Shown piece after piece: positions 38,601 to 52,100 of a DNA stretch of 64,000 nt (its first letter is position 1; each line of letters opens with the position of its first letter). Source of the stretch: Litomosoides sigmodontis (Eukaryota > Nematoda > Chromadorea > Rhabditida > Onchocercidae); the NCBI GenBank assembly GCA_963070105.1, contig OY718805.1:2068001-2132000 (forward strand), written 5' to 3'. Under the pieces are notes generated by a model that did not search any database, had not been told where the DNA came from, and saw only the letters and a program-made list of their open reading frames with translations. Both the position numbers and the translations under genes were made by a program.

Positions 38601-41600
38601 GTTTGCCGTAATTTATAAAAATTCTATTTCATTCGCTGAAGGATATGACTTATGATCATTTGCCGTTATAGATCTTTTACTTTCAATAAAAGAAACAAAT
38701 CTTCGTTTAATCTAAAAACTGCTTCGTTAACCCGTTCTTTGTTTTTTCGTCGTTAAAATTTTCATCATTCATCATCCGATCTCCATTTATTTACTCCAGG
38801 CTTTGCAAAAATTGCTTTATTCAGAAATTCTCAAAATTTTTACCGTTTTAATGGAGTATTTTCAGTTTGCAAGTCGACGGTCACTTTCAGTACTGCCGGC
38901 AAAAGTACTTACGCTGATTTTATCATTTTTACCGCCAAAAGATAGAATTCGATTAGAAAGAGTGAGCAAAGGTTTTTTGGAATCATCCATTGAGGTTCTT
39001 TCGACATTTTTTATTCCTTCCAGTTTGACAGTCTGGCATGACACGTTAGATGTGTTGAATCTTGGCATGAAATTAATGTAGAATTCAGGAAGCACATTCA
39101 ACTGCTTTATTGATAACATTTGAGAATTTTACTCATATTTTCAGAAATGTTTCAGAGAAGCATGTATTGATTCTTTTTAATGAATTGCAGACATGGAAAT
39201 GGACTCATACATTGTCATTCTCAAATAATGGCGGTTTTGGATGCACTTTTTCACCACGAAATCCTCTTCGAAATTTTCATCTCGAAGTAAAATATTATTT
39301 ATTCTGCAGTGTATTTTTCAGTTCTCTTCTTAACTCGTGTAGTTATTTGGGATATATTTTTTAAAATGTAAAGGAATGCTAAGAGTACTTAGTTATTTGA
39401 TTTTGTATTTTTTCATTTATCTTTTGATTTTATAACTCCCGAGCTAGGAGAAGATGGATAGTTATTACAGGCACTTTTGTATCGTTGTGGCTTTCATTTG
39501 AAGTGCTTGGATTTATCTGGAGTGGTACATTTACTAGACGGACAAGCTTTTCATATAATTTCTTCTTCGTGTCCAAATTTAAAAGAGGTAAGTTTCAAAA
39601 ATGATTTTTTACTTTTCTTTAGTTTGCAATTTTTAACGGAAGAGGTAAATGAAATAAATAAATGTTTGGAACTCACGCAAAGTAGAACTGAAAAGCCAAG
39701 TTTCATGTATTGAGACTCCCACTCTCCCCCTCCCTCCCGCGCGTTGAGGCTGAATTTTCTGTTCTACCTGTCTGATTAAATTGGAATATAATTCAGGTAA
39801 ACTTATCAGGACTAAATGGTGATTGGCAAACAGTGCGTACATTTGGTGAGTCACTGACGAATTTGCGCTCTGTTACATATAGGGATATGGTAAATGTGGA
39901 TGATAAGACAATGTGGTATTTGTTCAAGCCATTAGGTACGAATATTCGTGAAGTTGATCTTCGAGGTTGTCGACGATTCAAAGGTCGATGCTTTCGACTA
40001 TTTGGGGGTTGTTTAGAAAAGGTGAATCTTTTTTTCAAGAACACGAGTAGATATATTCATAAGTTAGGTAGTTTATCTTCCATGAATAATTTCTGCTGCT
40101 TGGCTCATGAATGAGAATTGTTTTGCATTAATAATTTATATCTGGGTGAAGAAGAAATTCTAAAAAATCAAAAATATACGTCAATAAATAATTTTAGTTT
40201 ACAAATTAATTTCATGTTTGGAAGGTGAAGGAAATACAACAAACAAAGTGGAGCGGATAGTTGGAACTTAATAATATTTTAATATTTTTTCAGATTTTGC
40301 TCGATGGTTGCCATCGTCTGGATAAACAGTCACTGGAGGAATTGTGTCTTAATTCGCCGAATATCACTGAACTGCGGTTAAGTTTCTGTCAATTGGTTTC
40401 CGATGATATAGTCAGGTAGTTGCAGCTACATATTTTTTGTTTTTATAAAAAGTAACTTGATTTAAAAAGTAATGTTGGGAACATGGGAAATTCTCTTTTT
40501 TATGTCAGTAAGCGCTTTTTGTTTTTATTTCGCATAATAGTAATGGCACCACTAATCAGAGGGCTGTTAATAAAACATAGAATTGTTTTATGTAAATGAG
40601 ATCTATATCAACTTTGAAAGAAAGCTAGGCTTGCAGTTTGATATCGAGAAGCTTAACAAATTTGAAGTCGTTTGCTTTATGTGGCGATTGCTTCCCTAGC
40701 TTAACTTCAAATGGTCTATTAGCTGTGTCACGGTTGCACTCTCTGCGTGAGCTGTCGTATGTACTTTTTCTTGTTTATGAAAATTCGTAGTTTCTTCTCA
40801 GGACAAAATTCAGTTTTATCGTAAAAAAAATTTGATTCATCATGTTGAAACTTCAAACAAAAAATTTTTAGATTAGATTACAATTCAGCTGTATCTAATG
40901 AAGTGTTGAAAAAAATAACTGATAGCCTACCGCATTTACACCTACTCAGTTTGGCATATGCTGGCTCAGATGCAACGATTAGTGAAGAAATTATTATGCA
41001 GATTGCGAAATTGAAGCAACTTCAAACAGTATGCCTAAATTTTAGATATTGTAAGAATTGAATGACTAGTTGCATTGGTTGGACATATAATTTATTTTTC
41101 AGTTGGATGTTAGCTCACTAGCAGCAATAACAGATAAGTCTTTATCAACAATCATTAGCGGTTGTTCAATGCTACGAACGATTCGTTCTCGTTGTTGCAT
41201 ATACTTGGGCGATGGTGGTGTTTGTTCGTTAACGACGTTGAAAAATTTGGAGCACATTGATCTTAGCGGATGTATTCTTGTTAGTTATCTGGAATTTTTG
41301 CTAGAGACTTTTTGATGTCGATATTTTCATTTCGCTAATTATGAAAATCCTCGCTTTTCGATTTTTTTTTGAGTTATTTTACTTTTTTTTCTTGAATAGC
41401 TAAAATCTGATTTTCCGTTAGTTTCACTTTACGTTGGTATACATAAGACTAGCAAGTGGAAAGTAAAATCATAAATATGACTATAAAGTTTCAGGTAACT
41501 TCGACTTCTATCCAGGCATTACTGGATGCTTTTCCGATATCTGAAAATTCTCAAGTGTCGAAGGTTACCGCTTTATTTCTATCCAGTTTAAATCGTTTTC

Positions 41601-41969
41601 CCTCAAATTTGGTTTGCTTATCTAAACTTTGTTTGGAAAGATTGCGTTACCTAATATTGGTCTGAAGCATACAGTTTTACTTTTCATCTTCCAATTTGTT
41701 GTTTTTTAGTCGTTAAGAGAATTTTCTTGTTAAAATTAGAGGGAACTTGCAGACGGTCGCAGTTGTTATCGGAGGAACGATATGTAATGTCCAGTCCTTA
41801 TGCCAACGTAACAGTCGTGTGGTATTGGATACAAACGATTATAGTTTCACATCTAGCGATGCAGCAGGACTTTTTTCAATTTCTCGTGGATTCCTTGGTG
41901 TGTATCATTTGGCAAAAAATATGCTACATAATTCTGCATTTAATTAACACAGAAAAGAGCAGTTATTTT

Positions 41970-42000
<31 letters not shown>

Positions 42001-42758
42001 AAATGTAAGAAAAGTGTTGCATGTTACACAAAATAAATAGCGACTGGCATATTATTTAGCTTATCAATTTCCTAAAAGCTAAAAATAATAGTTTATTTTT
42101 AGTTTTCTATTTAGAATGTAGCAACCTTCCAAAGCTACTTAGATTAGTTAATAAACTTAGTTAACTCACGATTTCGGTTTGATATTTCTTCTTCTGGTCT
42201 GGAGACCAATATTAGACAGCGTATGAGGGGGTGTTATTCTGCAGCTGCTACTATTTAGACGTTTTTTTATTTTCTGTTTAGCTTTTCAAAATATATTGTT
42301 TCAGATGCAACAAATAACTCGGGCGAAACTTTGTCAGACGACGAATTCGATGTACTAACTACTAATCGTAAGATAACTTCTCTTATCATGTAACAGTTAA
42401 CCAATTCTTGTTTCATTGAATCAGTTTATTGTTACCGGTTTTTTTGTTAGCAAGACCTCCGAATATAGTTCTCGTTACTTGTCACAGAACGAAAATCACG
42501 TTTTTTCATCTTATATGCGATTGGCATACTCACAACTGCGCATTGTTGCTTTTTTACAGGAGTTATTTAACTGTTAGGTTTTACTTTTATATTTTCTCAC
42601 TTTGTTCGATTAAGAGGAAGAAATTGAGGTAACTTACAGGTTCGTTTGTAACAGATGTATTATGTGACGTGGAAGATGATTCACCGCTGGAAACACAAGA
42701 ATCGATTGATGAGTGGGCCAAGCGTGAAGCTCTCGATTTAGGCCTTATAACTAAGTGA
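35672..42758 (+). CDS. RRM + F-box + leucine-rich-repeat protein, about 806 aa
   Basis: Nineteen exons: 35672-35713, 36164-36288, 36585-36699 (end uncertain), 36852-37046, 37282-37382, 37525-37606, 38038-38104, 38825-39077, 39145-39286, 39471-39587, 39797-40021, 40294-40415, 40637-40756, 40872-41028, 41103-41279, 41495-41563, 41753-41897, 42305-42367, 42655-42758; phases agree. Residues about 134-215 form an RNA recognition motif: RNP2-like KILVTNIS, helix ANQLKSFFSKFGP, and a degenerate RNP1 ending AYITF. An F-box follows (about 262-300: LPAKVLTLILSFLPPKDRIR..LERVSKGF), then Fbxl/AMN1-type repeats (LKCLDLSG, IREVDLRGCRRF, LRELS, LEHIDLSGC) and an acidic tail (LSDDEFD, DVEDDSP). F-box/LRR proteins are SCF ubiquitin-ligase substrate adaptors; the RRM suggests RNA-linked targets (inference). 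I vaguely recall C. elegans EEED8.10 as related, unverified. Intron 6 is GC-AG. Intron 3 boundaries are the weakest point. Confidence 0.83.
37607..37612 (+). other. GC-AG intron donor (CAG-GCAAGT)
   Basis: Exon 37525-37606 ends ATATCGCAG followed by GCAAGT, a perfect GC-AG donor. The next exon (38038) begins in phase 0 after CTTGTTTTCAG, giving a continuous frame. No GT donor nearby keeps the frame. Confidence 0.7.
41970..41994. repeat. GA dinucleotide tract in an intron of the RRM/F-box gene
   Basis: Pure GA tract of about 25 bp in the intron between 41897 and 42305. Confidence 0.9.
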
Positions 42759-45724
42759 ATCATAATAGAATTTGGAAGTCCTTGTAAAGTCTGTTTTACG
42801 AGAACTTGGAAGTTTTTTTTTCAGGGTATTTGTCTATGTTAGTTGTTGTGTTCGTCTTCCTATCACTTCGGTTGTGTTATGGAATAATGAAGAGGCTTGT
42901 ATAACTGAAAAGCTTATTTTCCTTTTTCTTCTACATAGTTTTAGTGCCGGGTTTTTGAAAGTAAAAGGTGTTTACTATTATTGGTATCATTATTTGTACC
43001 ATTTTTCATCTCGCTAGTGTGTAATTGCTATTCTAAGAAGATTTTTTTGCTTCTTGTAAATTATAATGTCCCGAAGTTTTGATTAAAAAATCTTAAATCC
43101 AGAAATATTCTTAGATTCATAAATGATATTATAGATCGTTGTAAATGTTTTGCATATCTTTTACATATATCATTCCCATTCTTGTTTGTTTTTTAGAGGA
43201 ATTACGGACAATTTTTAGGACCTTTTCTATCATCCCTAATAGATTCTTATTTTGAAATTATGCTGGCATGAAATCAGAAACCATTACTGTCCGTTCTTAT
43301 TCTGTTTTTCTCAATTGTACGGTATGTAAAATAAAATTCGGACAATTTCTAGTTTTTTGAATTAGATTAAAACTATTCTTGTGTTCTGCCAAAAAGCTTT
43401 AATTTTTGTGTGTTATAATAGGTGCTCACGAATTATGTATAATATATTTGTTTTACGTGCACTGCTTGAAATGTTTTTCTTGTTTATTTTCTTTGCGAAT
43501 TTCGGCTTATAAAGTTGGCGGTTTTTTATTTCACGTGGTAGTTGAAAATGTAGAATAAAAATAGAGGCAGCAAAATAAAGGCAAATTTAATTTTTGAGGA
43601 TTAATATTTGTCGACATCTGGAAATTGAGAAGCAGCTGACAGCAAGAATAGTTTTGGATATAATTTTGCCATGTGCAAAAATGTTGGTTGGTTTCAACCC
43701 AAGAGAACCAGAATAATTGAACTTTTATGAATTTCTGGAAAGCTGCTTTGTTCGTAGTCGCTGGAACATTTCTCCTCACTGATTTGGCTGGAATTAATAA
43801 TCTAACGCAAAAGGAAACAATTGATATCATTTCATCGTTCTGAAAACTTCACAAGTAGATACTCCGGTTCTCTCTGAGGTGCGTTAGAAATGCATGAAAA
43901 GCTATGTGTGAAAAGCAGCCCTCGTAATCAAACTTTATTTTGATTTCAATTTATTTAACACATGAAAAATGATGGTGTAGTTTATCATCAGTGATTGGTT
44001 CTACTCCTCCATTTGCAACATAAGCATTATTATCCTTAAAAAAAAAAAATTGAACATCCACAAAGCAAACGGGAAAAAAGATTCAATTAATTCGCAAAGG
44101 AGTGAGGACTCACTAAATTACTATATTTTTGTAATGAAGATCATTAACCAATTTTTTTTTCTAATTTACTGCTTGTTGCAAAGTTCGTCGTCAAAATTAC
44201 GAAGACGTAGTGAGATGGTAGATTAGATGTATTTAATTAATTTTGGTATGAGCAGTTATTTAGCAATAATTTATTCCAGCCAAATTATGCGATATTGAAA
44301 ATTGGAATGTTTGAAAGGATGGAAATTGTTCACTGCTGAAAATGGTGCTTTTTCAACTGAGCAAAAGTAAAGTACTTTTTACTAAGGTAAAAGTGCGACT
44401 CGACTTCTATTAGATCAAAATGAATTCATTAGGTCTGAGAAGGATGACAACACTTTACTTTTACTTCTACTTTTACGTCTGAGTTAGAATTTTCATTCGA
44501 TAGCAAAACTAATTGTAAATGTTAATTTGCTTCCTCACTTGACCTTCAGAATGAATAAATTTTTGGAAATAGAATATGACAAAAGTAATGAATGTCATGC
44601 AAGTATTACTCGGTAATTATGCAAAAACATGTGCAACTAACAATTTCTCTGAAATTTAATTTCAACTCATTTAGCGTCGCTCGACAATTGCTATCCATAA
44701 AATAAGCTCAAAATTTAACAAACGCTATTTTCCCTTAAAGTCAACGAATAGTTGTGTAACATCGATTTGCATCTCATATTATTATTGGTTTTCTAAAACG
44801 AAAATAGTAGCATTAATTTTAGCAGCATGGAAAGCTCAAATCTTTCACATGTTTCCCCTGGTGCGGCAATCACCCTTACTATTACCTCATAAATATAGTA
44901 TTTAATGAAGCATTTTAATTTTCAATCAGCCACTGAGAATTATTGATGCGGCTAAAATGATATTAACTAATTCACTGATAAGCATTGTGATAGAGAAAGA
45001 TTATAGCGTAATGACGTCAGACAACAATTATTGTAATGACTAATATTGGACGAAGAGTTTTCAAGTTCAATTATGGCACTCAGTGCTCACATTTGCCTAC
45101 ATAGGCTATTTGTAGGAAATTTTGAAATGTTATGCTCATAAATATTGCCAAGGATGATTGTGTAATATTTAAATGTTCTGAAATTTATACATTGAAATAG
45201 TCGAATTTAAATTTAAATTATATCAAAGCAATTGTTTTCTAGCACTCACAAAAAATGAAATGTGTGGAAACTGTAAAATTCCAACTGTTCCTTCTGTAAT
45301 ATAAATATCACCGATAATTGCGTAAAATTGTCATTTGTCATTTTTCCGCTCTCAACGGATTGTTTTTTTGTTTTTTTTTTTTGTGTGCGCTAAATAAACA
45401 AAAAAGAAAAAAGGATGTGTTGTTTGTGTTGGTTTTTGTTGCGTCGAACGGAACCAAAAGTATGTGGACGATGTGGTGAAAAGGTATTATTTACCTTTTT
45501 GATGATTTTTTTTTTCTTTTGAAATTGTCAAACTGTAAAGAAGCAAAAGTTGGAAATTGTGTGTGAATTTTGCCGGATGTGAGTGGGGTGATTTGAACTT
45601 TGTTTTCGCCCTTTTGTTTTTCACTCATTTTCCTCTTTCCGTTGTAACTGTCCTAGAGACTGCTTGGCAAAATGATTGATTAGCTGCTACTGAAACGATC
45701 ACCTGAAATATTCAGGTAGTTGAA
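42759..45724. other. Intergenic DNA downstream of the RRM/F-box gene
   Basis: Presumed 3' UTR followed by non-coding DNA. An AATAAA lies at 43330-43335, about 570 nt past the stop, as one possible poly(A) signal. A 99-codon minus-strand frame at 43531-43830 lacks a start context or splice partners. A short ATG frame at 45415-45483 (with VCGRCGEK) ends at a GTATTA donor-like site but has no in-phase partner exon. Confidence 0.45.
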
Positions 45725-47919
45725 ATGCGATTCACCAAACTGGGCCTTCTGCTCTTCGTTGGTGGTGCACTGTACTGTTGCACTGGGCTGTGCTGTTTAG
45801 TGTTAGCCGTTTATCATTTATCATTTAACTTTATTATCATTTTCACAAAATTAAACCAATCAAACTTCAAAACTCTCTTAGGGATTTTTATTTAGCAGGA
45901 ATTTGCAAAATAATTTTTGAAGTTGTTTCTTTAAATGTAAAATTGAACAGCTAGAGTGAAATTTAATGGAAGACTTGCGTGGAGCCGAAAAGCCTTCTTT
46001 TTGAAAAAACTTCACAAATTTATATTAATTGCAAAATTAATCATTTTAGTTTATTGCGCGAGAAGCATTGTCCTGTTTGTTACAAAAAAGATTTTGAGAA
46101 AATTGCTCGAGTTCGAAGGCGAATTCAGTGCTTAGTGGATGACAAATCTGAACTGTGTGTTAACTTTGCCGAACATTTTTGTGAAATTAATTTAAATTTC
46201 AAGTTTTACTTTCACTACCAAAATTGAAATGATTTCCAATGGCCAAAATTGCTCTGCCACATTTAACTCTATCACATTTTAACTTAACTCTGCCACATTT
46301 TTTGGTTATTTAAAATTTCTGCTGCAATTTTCAGCAAAACTGAAGCAGCAGAACGGAGCACTCACGCTACTGCTAACTGATATTCTAAGCAAATGTTCGA
46401 AATCTTTTTACTTACAATTGAAGTCTTAATTTTGCATTTTATTTTCATATACCAAAAATAATAATCATTATTACCACTGTCACCACTTGTCCAAGTTGTA
46501 ATTAATTTATTAGTAAAAGCTTTCACTTAAAGATTGTCTCTCACACTATTTTAGAAAAAGAAGCTGAAATTTTAATTTTGTTAGCAATGCGCTTCCTTCC
46601 TAACAACAAACTTTGATGAGCTTAGTTTGATAAAATCAACTTTTTCTGAAATCAAAATTAACTTTCAACTCTTATGAAAGTTTCTTCTAAAGTTTCTTTT
46701 TAATGAGTAGATATATAGCTTAGAGAAGTGAAATTGATATGTGCTGACTTTTGATGAGTTAAAACCAATTGACGAAATAGCATTCATTACTCATTTACCT
46801 GTCCGTCCACTCATTTGATTGACTTTTAGCCGATTCTCATAGCAATAAAAAAATTTATAGTTACTAAAACTTTACTTCCATTAATTCTGTTAAAATTAGT
46901 TCAATAAATTTAAAAGCCCAAATGCATTCCATTTTTTGGATTGCACAAGCATTATCATAAGTTCCATATGAAGAAAAACTGTACTCGCAGCGTTCAAATA
47001 GAAAGGAAAACTTTCTGCAATTCAATTATATTCAATTAAAGTCAAATGGATAAAATAATTTTTCGTTTCAGAGTAATTTCAACTTTATAAAAGTAAAATT
47101 TGAATTTTTTTCGGATTTTGAAAGTTTTCGAAGGATTAGGTAAATGTTCAAATATTTTTTATTTTTTTCAAATTTTGAAAAATGATAACAATCCGTAGAA
47201 GATGTGAAATTTGATGTCGTGTTCAGTGTGGTACGCATACAATGTTTCGAAATAACGGATTATGAAGTTCAAACCTTCCGTCAAATATTGGAGCAAGTGA
47301 ACCTGGCTAGTCTTGCTTCTGCTCCCCAAAGACGAACTATTGTAAGTGAAAGCAAAATTTGAACTCCCGCTGTATATAATTTAACGGGCCGAGTTATTAT
47401 TATCAGAAGTGTTCTGTAAATTTTTGAAGCGAAAACTTTCGTTGACTGACTAAGAAATTCAATTTGATATTTGTGAAGTTAGTGTGATTTTGTGGAGTGA
47501 AATAATTCCTCTCATTTGCTGACTTTATATTGTCATAGAATAATTGATATCTTCATGGTAACAGATGAAAAATTCAAACATTTATGTGGGAAGTTATTGC
47601 TTTGCGAGTAGCCTGATTGAATTACGTAAAAGTTAAGTGCCGCATATTGGGCAAATTACATTGAACTTATTAACATGTAATAGACTTATTATGTATAATA
47701 GATATTTCATAATTGAAATCTAACTTTCCCTCTATTTCTATTCGCTTTTTAATTTGGAAACGTTTTGAAATTTGTTTTTTATACTAATTTTTTTGCAATA
47801 TAATTACCAATTTATTTTTGGACATTTATGACGATTAGGATATCAAATTGCGTCGTGCACACGCTTTAATGTATTGCATGGAAGGAATTAAGCCATGGAA
47901 CGAATGCTATTTTGAGTGA
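45725..47919 (+). CDS. Tentative small secreted cysteine protein, four exons, 124 aa
   Basis: Proposed exons 45725-45771, 46050-46156, 47202-47341, 47839-47919; 375 nt with matching phases. The start MRFTKLGLLLFVGGA resembles a signal peptide and sits 9 nt after the acceptor AATATTCAG (45715), consistent with trans-splicing. Exon 2 carries HCPVCYKKDFEKIARVRRR and one further cysteine; exon 3 carries VVRIQCFEITDYEVQTFRQI; exon 4 ends GIKPWNECYFE. Exons 3 and 4, joined through a strong GTAAGT donor at 47342, are the most convincing. The donors of exons 1 and 2 (GTACTG, GTGTTA) are weak, so the first half may be wrong; an alternative start at 45415 did not give a consistent frame. Family not recognised. 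Confidence 0.42.
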
Positions 47920-48568
47920 GCTTTCGCTTTTTCAAACTCGTAAATTTCATTTCATTTCATTTTTTTTCACCTTAATAAAATGTTTGGATGAATTAATGTG
48001 CTCTCATCCATTCATTTACATAGCCTATCTAGCATTTTAACATTTTACAATGAATTAACTTATTCTACGTTATACGTTTAACTTCTTGCATTGCACTCAT
48101 GTATTAACCAGTGAACGTGTGAGGAAATCATCTATGAGCAAATTTTACAAAATGCTCATTTTTCTAGATGTAAGCGATGAAATACGCTAGTTTCTGCTTT
48201 ATATCTTTTTAAGATATTCAAAAGAGGGAAATGCCAAGTTCAGGTAGTGAGGACTTTCATGTTACCATGTCGACATAGCTGCTATCACACGAGATACGAA
48301 GGAAACAATAAAAATAGGCCCACACTTCTTTTTCTTTCTTCTTTTCAATTTCATCTTTAATGATTGACGAAAAAGGTACCTTAAAGGATGACTGTCAGTT
48401 GATTGGTTGCTCCAAGCAACGAACCATGCATAGGACTTCTCAAGGTGTTACTTCTTGCTATAGCTGCTAGTCGATGGCTAACCGATGCTTTTCATTAAAT
48501 TCATAGAGATATAGGATGTGTGTATGTGCATGTGCATCTGTTTTTATATGATTCTGGGTCTGTATCTG

Positions 48569-48605
<37 letters not shown>

Positions 48606-49132
48606 TTATGTATTGTGTTAAATCACTACTTTTCATCCTTCACTACCGTTTCTATGACCATGTTTATTATTTAACCTCTCAGCAAATAATATGTTTGCTG
48701 CTCTCGGTTGCAACGATAACATTTATACGTTTTATCTGAAAAAGAGAAAAAAAATGAAGAAATTTCAAATCAAAAATAAAGTAGCAAATTAGGAAATGAA
48801 ACAAAGAGAGAAACGACGTCATGTGGGAATATTTAGCACAAAGTTAAAAAAAGAAAATTTTTGATATGTAATGTTTTGATGCACACAAATATCATTTGAG
48901 CACATACTGTAAGCGATTAGGTTGTCATGTTCCAAATTATGCAAATGTTTGATGTTAAGTTTGATTGGAAAATCTTGAATTGATTTAAATTAAATTACTT
49001 TAATTATGATTATATATTAGCTCACTAAAGTTACAGGTAATGGCGGATGAACTACACGCAATTATTGAAATTGGAATCATTGTTTTTCTCGAATCTAAGA
49101 GCCTTTTTGCACATAACTTATCATAACCGCAA
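47920..49132. other. Intergenic DNA
   Basis: No exon seen. A GT tract lies at 48570-48603; the 73-codon open frame through it (48518-48739) is repeat-driven. Confidence 0.5.
48570..48603. repeat. (TG)17 dinucleotide tract
   Basis: Pure TG over about 34 bp. Confidence 0.95.
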
Positions 49133-52100
49133 ATGAGTGGTGTAACGGATAGAAGATCGATGATTTCTAAGCCTTATCAATTGCGACAAATATTAGCAAA
49201 GTGGGTGAAAAAGGTCGCAACTAATCAGTTATCGGAAAACTACGTAAGATTTTCCTGTGCAATATCTTGAATGCATCTGATAGAATTTTTCTTGGCAAAA
49301 AATATCATTTGCGTAATATGTAGAAATATTCACGTAATTCGCAGCGGAATTCGCATAATGTGACATGATTTGCGGTAATTAAAAAATTCAGCTGTTGACT
49401 GACTGTTCGAAATAAACTTCAGCTTAGTTAAGTCTAGAATATTCAAAACGTTTCAGTTACGAAACTTTTCATTGCAGTAAGTCACACTATCACTTTAAAT
49501 TCATTTATGCACATGCTAAATTATTTGTAACTAAAAATGTGCATACAAAAAAATGAACGTATTTCATCAAATTGCAGGTGAAAATGACAAACTGACATAT
49601 AAACAACTTTGAGAATTTCAGAAGTAATTAAATGGAACTTGCTTTTAAGTAGTCAGTCAACAGTTGAATTTTTCAATTGCATCAAATCATGCTATGCCGC
49701 ACAAATTCGTGTTTTATCCTTCATCAAAGGAAGGAAAGAAAGTGAAAAAAATGATTATATTTTCACAGTGAAACTGTGCTTTTAAAGTTTAATAAGATTA
49801 AATGGAAACTATTATAGGACAGTTTTGGTAAGCTTTTACAATAACGGTGAGAATGCCATGAATAAAATATGGCGAGGGTATGAAATCATCAAGAATTTCT
49901 ATAGTTTTTAATTTAGCACAGTGAATTTTTACTGAAGTTAGATTATTTTTACTATGTAAGATGTGCTTTGCCATTTTTCCTTCATCGATATCGCAATGCA
50001 GTACCGCAGTGTATTTGCAAATACCGCAATTGCTGCAATGCTAACGATGTTGAATTAATGAAATCGATGGATAAAATATATTTTCAAAGACTTTAGACAT
50101 GCCTACTCCACTTTTCCTCTGTGGATTTTAACAGATCTTAACTGCATTCTCTCAATTCATATTTCCACAATCATACATTTTCAGGGATGTTATTACCTTT
50201 AAATATACATTTTCAGGTTGTTATGCCATTCTAATACTGGCTAATCCAAAATGCCGAGTAAAAGTGCGTCGGTATCGATGACTACAGTGCCTTCATCATC
50301 ACGCAACGCCGAGTTGGGGACATCACTGCAACCTGTAATTTATGTTTTCTGCTTAATTTCAACCTTTTTTTTCAAATTTTGCTTCATCTTTGAAGAACTT
50401 TTGACTTAAAAAAATTTAGAACACGTCAAATGCTTGAAATCTTTGATAGTTAAATTTTAGGCAAATAAAGTTGTGAAATTAATTTGCGATTCAAACGTTA
50501 CAGTTAGGTTTTGAATTAGGTAGTATTAATTATAGTAACTGCGTAATGAATGGTACTATGCGAATTTCAGATATCATTCTTTTTTTCTTTATATTACAAG
50601 TAAATAAATCTTTTCGGCAGAAAAAAATTCGGTTATTTTTTAAACATTTTTTAAAATTGGTGGATTACTTTGATGACTTATGTTTTAATTTCAATGGCGG
50701 AAGGGGTCGAACAATCTAACTAAGTTACAATCAAATAGTTGAAGATTTATAATACGATTAAGCAAAAACTGTGCTACTTTAACCTTTATGCTTTATCCAA
50801 TCTATTTACTTGCGTAAGTGAGCTCTTTCTAAATTAATGAAATAAAATGAATTCTTATGTAAAAATAATTCGAGCACAACGGTCGTCAAAAATTGGGTTA
50901 CATTGTCTTGTTTGCTTGTGCTTGTTTAAAAAAAAAGAGAGATTACTGAATTGTCATGAGAAGATAATGAGTTTAAGACTGTTATTGGAAAGTAAACGAT
51001 TTTAACTTCCATCAAAATTTAGAATTAACTTTATTGCTTTAGAAAAAAACGCAACTGATATTCGTGCAACGATCTCCAAAGTTTATTATAAGCCACAATG
51101 CTTGTGAAACAGTGCGACATTTCATTCTCACTCAGCAGCCAATAGTTAACAGTAAGTTTGCTTTCCTGATACTTAAATATATTTTAGTTTTTCGAGGATG
51201 GTCTTTACAGAAGATGAAAGAAATATGTATTGTACGTCGAGAATGCAGTCTGATGACAAACATTTGTTAAATTACGTGTGGAAAGCGATCGCATCTGTAA
51301 TGTATACATACGATTCGATTGATGCAGTAGCTATGATGATCACTTTTAGATGCAGCTAACTTGCAGACTACTTTCATACCTAACAAATGCTAAGTAAGTC
51401 TAGTCTGAAGATAACAGTGCTTCTACCTTCATTAATATTTTTCAAAAGTGTTGGAAGAAATGAGAAACTGTACTGATAGAACATTTATAAACACAAGTTT
51501 TCTCTGGATTTTGAGATCGTTATTTATATTCACTGTAAAAATAAGAGGTATATAGACTATGCAATGTATTGTTACGGATTGAAAATGAAAGGAAATGAAA
51601 TGGGAATCCGAACTAATTAAGATCGTTACTGGGGAAAGAAATGGTGTCTTTCAGGTGGGAGTATCAAGCACAGGTTGGGATGGGACAGAGAGTTCATGAG
51701 GGACGAATCGAAAAGAGCAGGTGCATGTACACCTATGATATAAACCATAATTGGAAATTAATCATCAAAATAAGCGGCATGAGGAGTCTACCATACGTTG
51801 CTCTATATTTTGCATAGATCCCATTTCCAATTTCCAATAATAGCATGAAGCAGTGTTTGGGTATTAATTTATGGGAGCATGAATTACGGCGTTTTCATAT
51901 TTAGTTAGAATTGAAAGTGGGAGAAATTTATGGTAGAAAATAATGCAGATTAAGGATGTTAAGTGCTGTTTATGAGATGTATAATGTTTTTTTTTTTACA
52001 TCTTATTTCATATTTTCCTTGAAACGATTTATTAATTAGGAACTTTGGAAGTTAGAAATAATCTACGAATAGTAAAAATTTTATAAGAAATAAACAATAA

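Noticed and set aside
38800..38824. Acceptor TTTACTCCAG at 38799 for the F-box exon
   Set aside because: It enters the F-box frame in phase 0 whereas the previous exon leaves in phase 1; the ATTCAG acceptor at 38824 is the one in phase.
42433..42632. Possible extra exon after TTTTTTGTTAG in the RRM/F-box gene (starts ARPPNIVLVTCH)
   Set aside because: No in-phase donor before a stop. The direct join 42367-42655 keeps frame and leads to a normal stop.
43531..43830. 99-codon minus-strand frame, considered as a transposase remnant
   Set aside because: No catalytic DDE/DDD pattern, no inverted terminal repeats, no start context.
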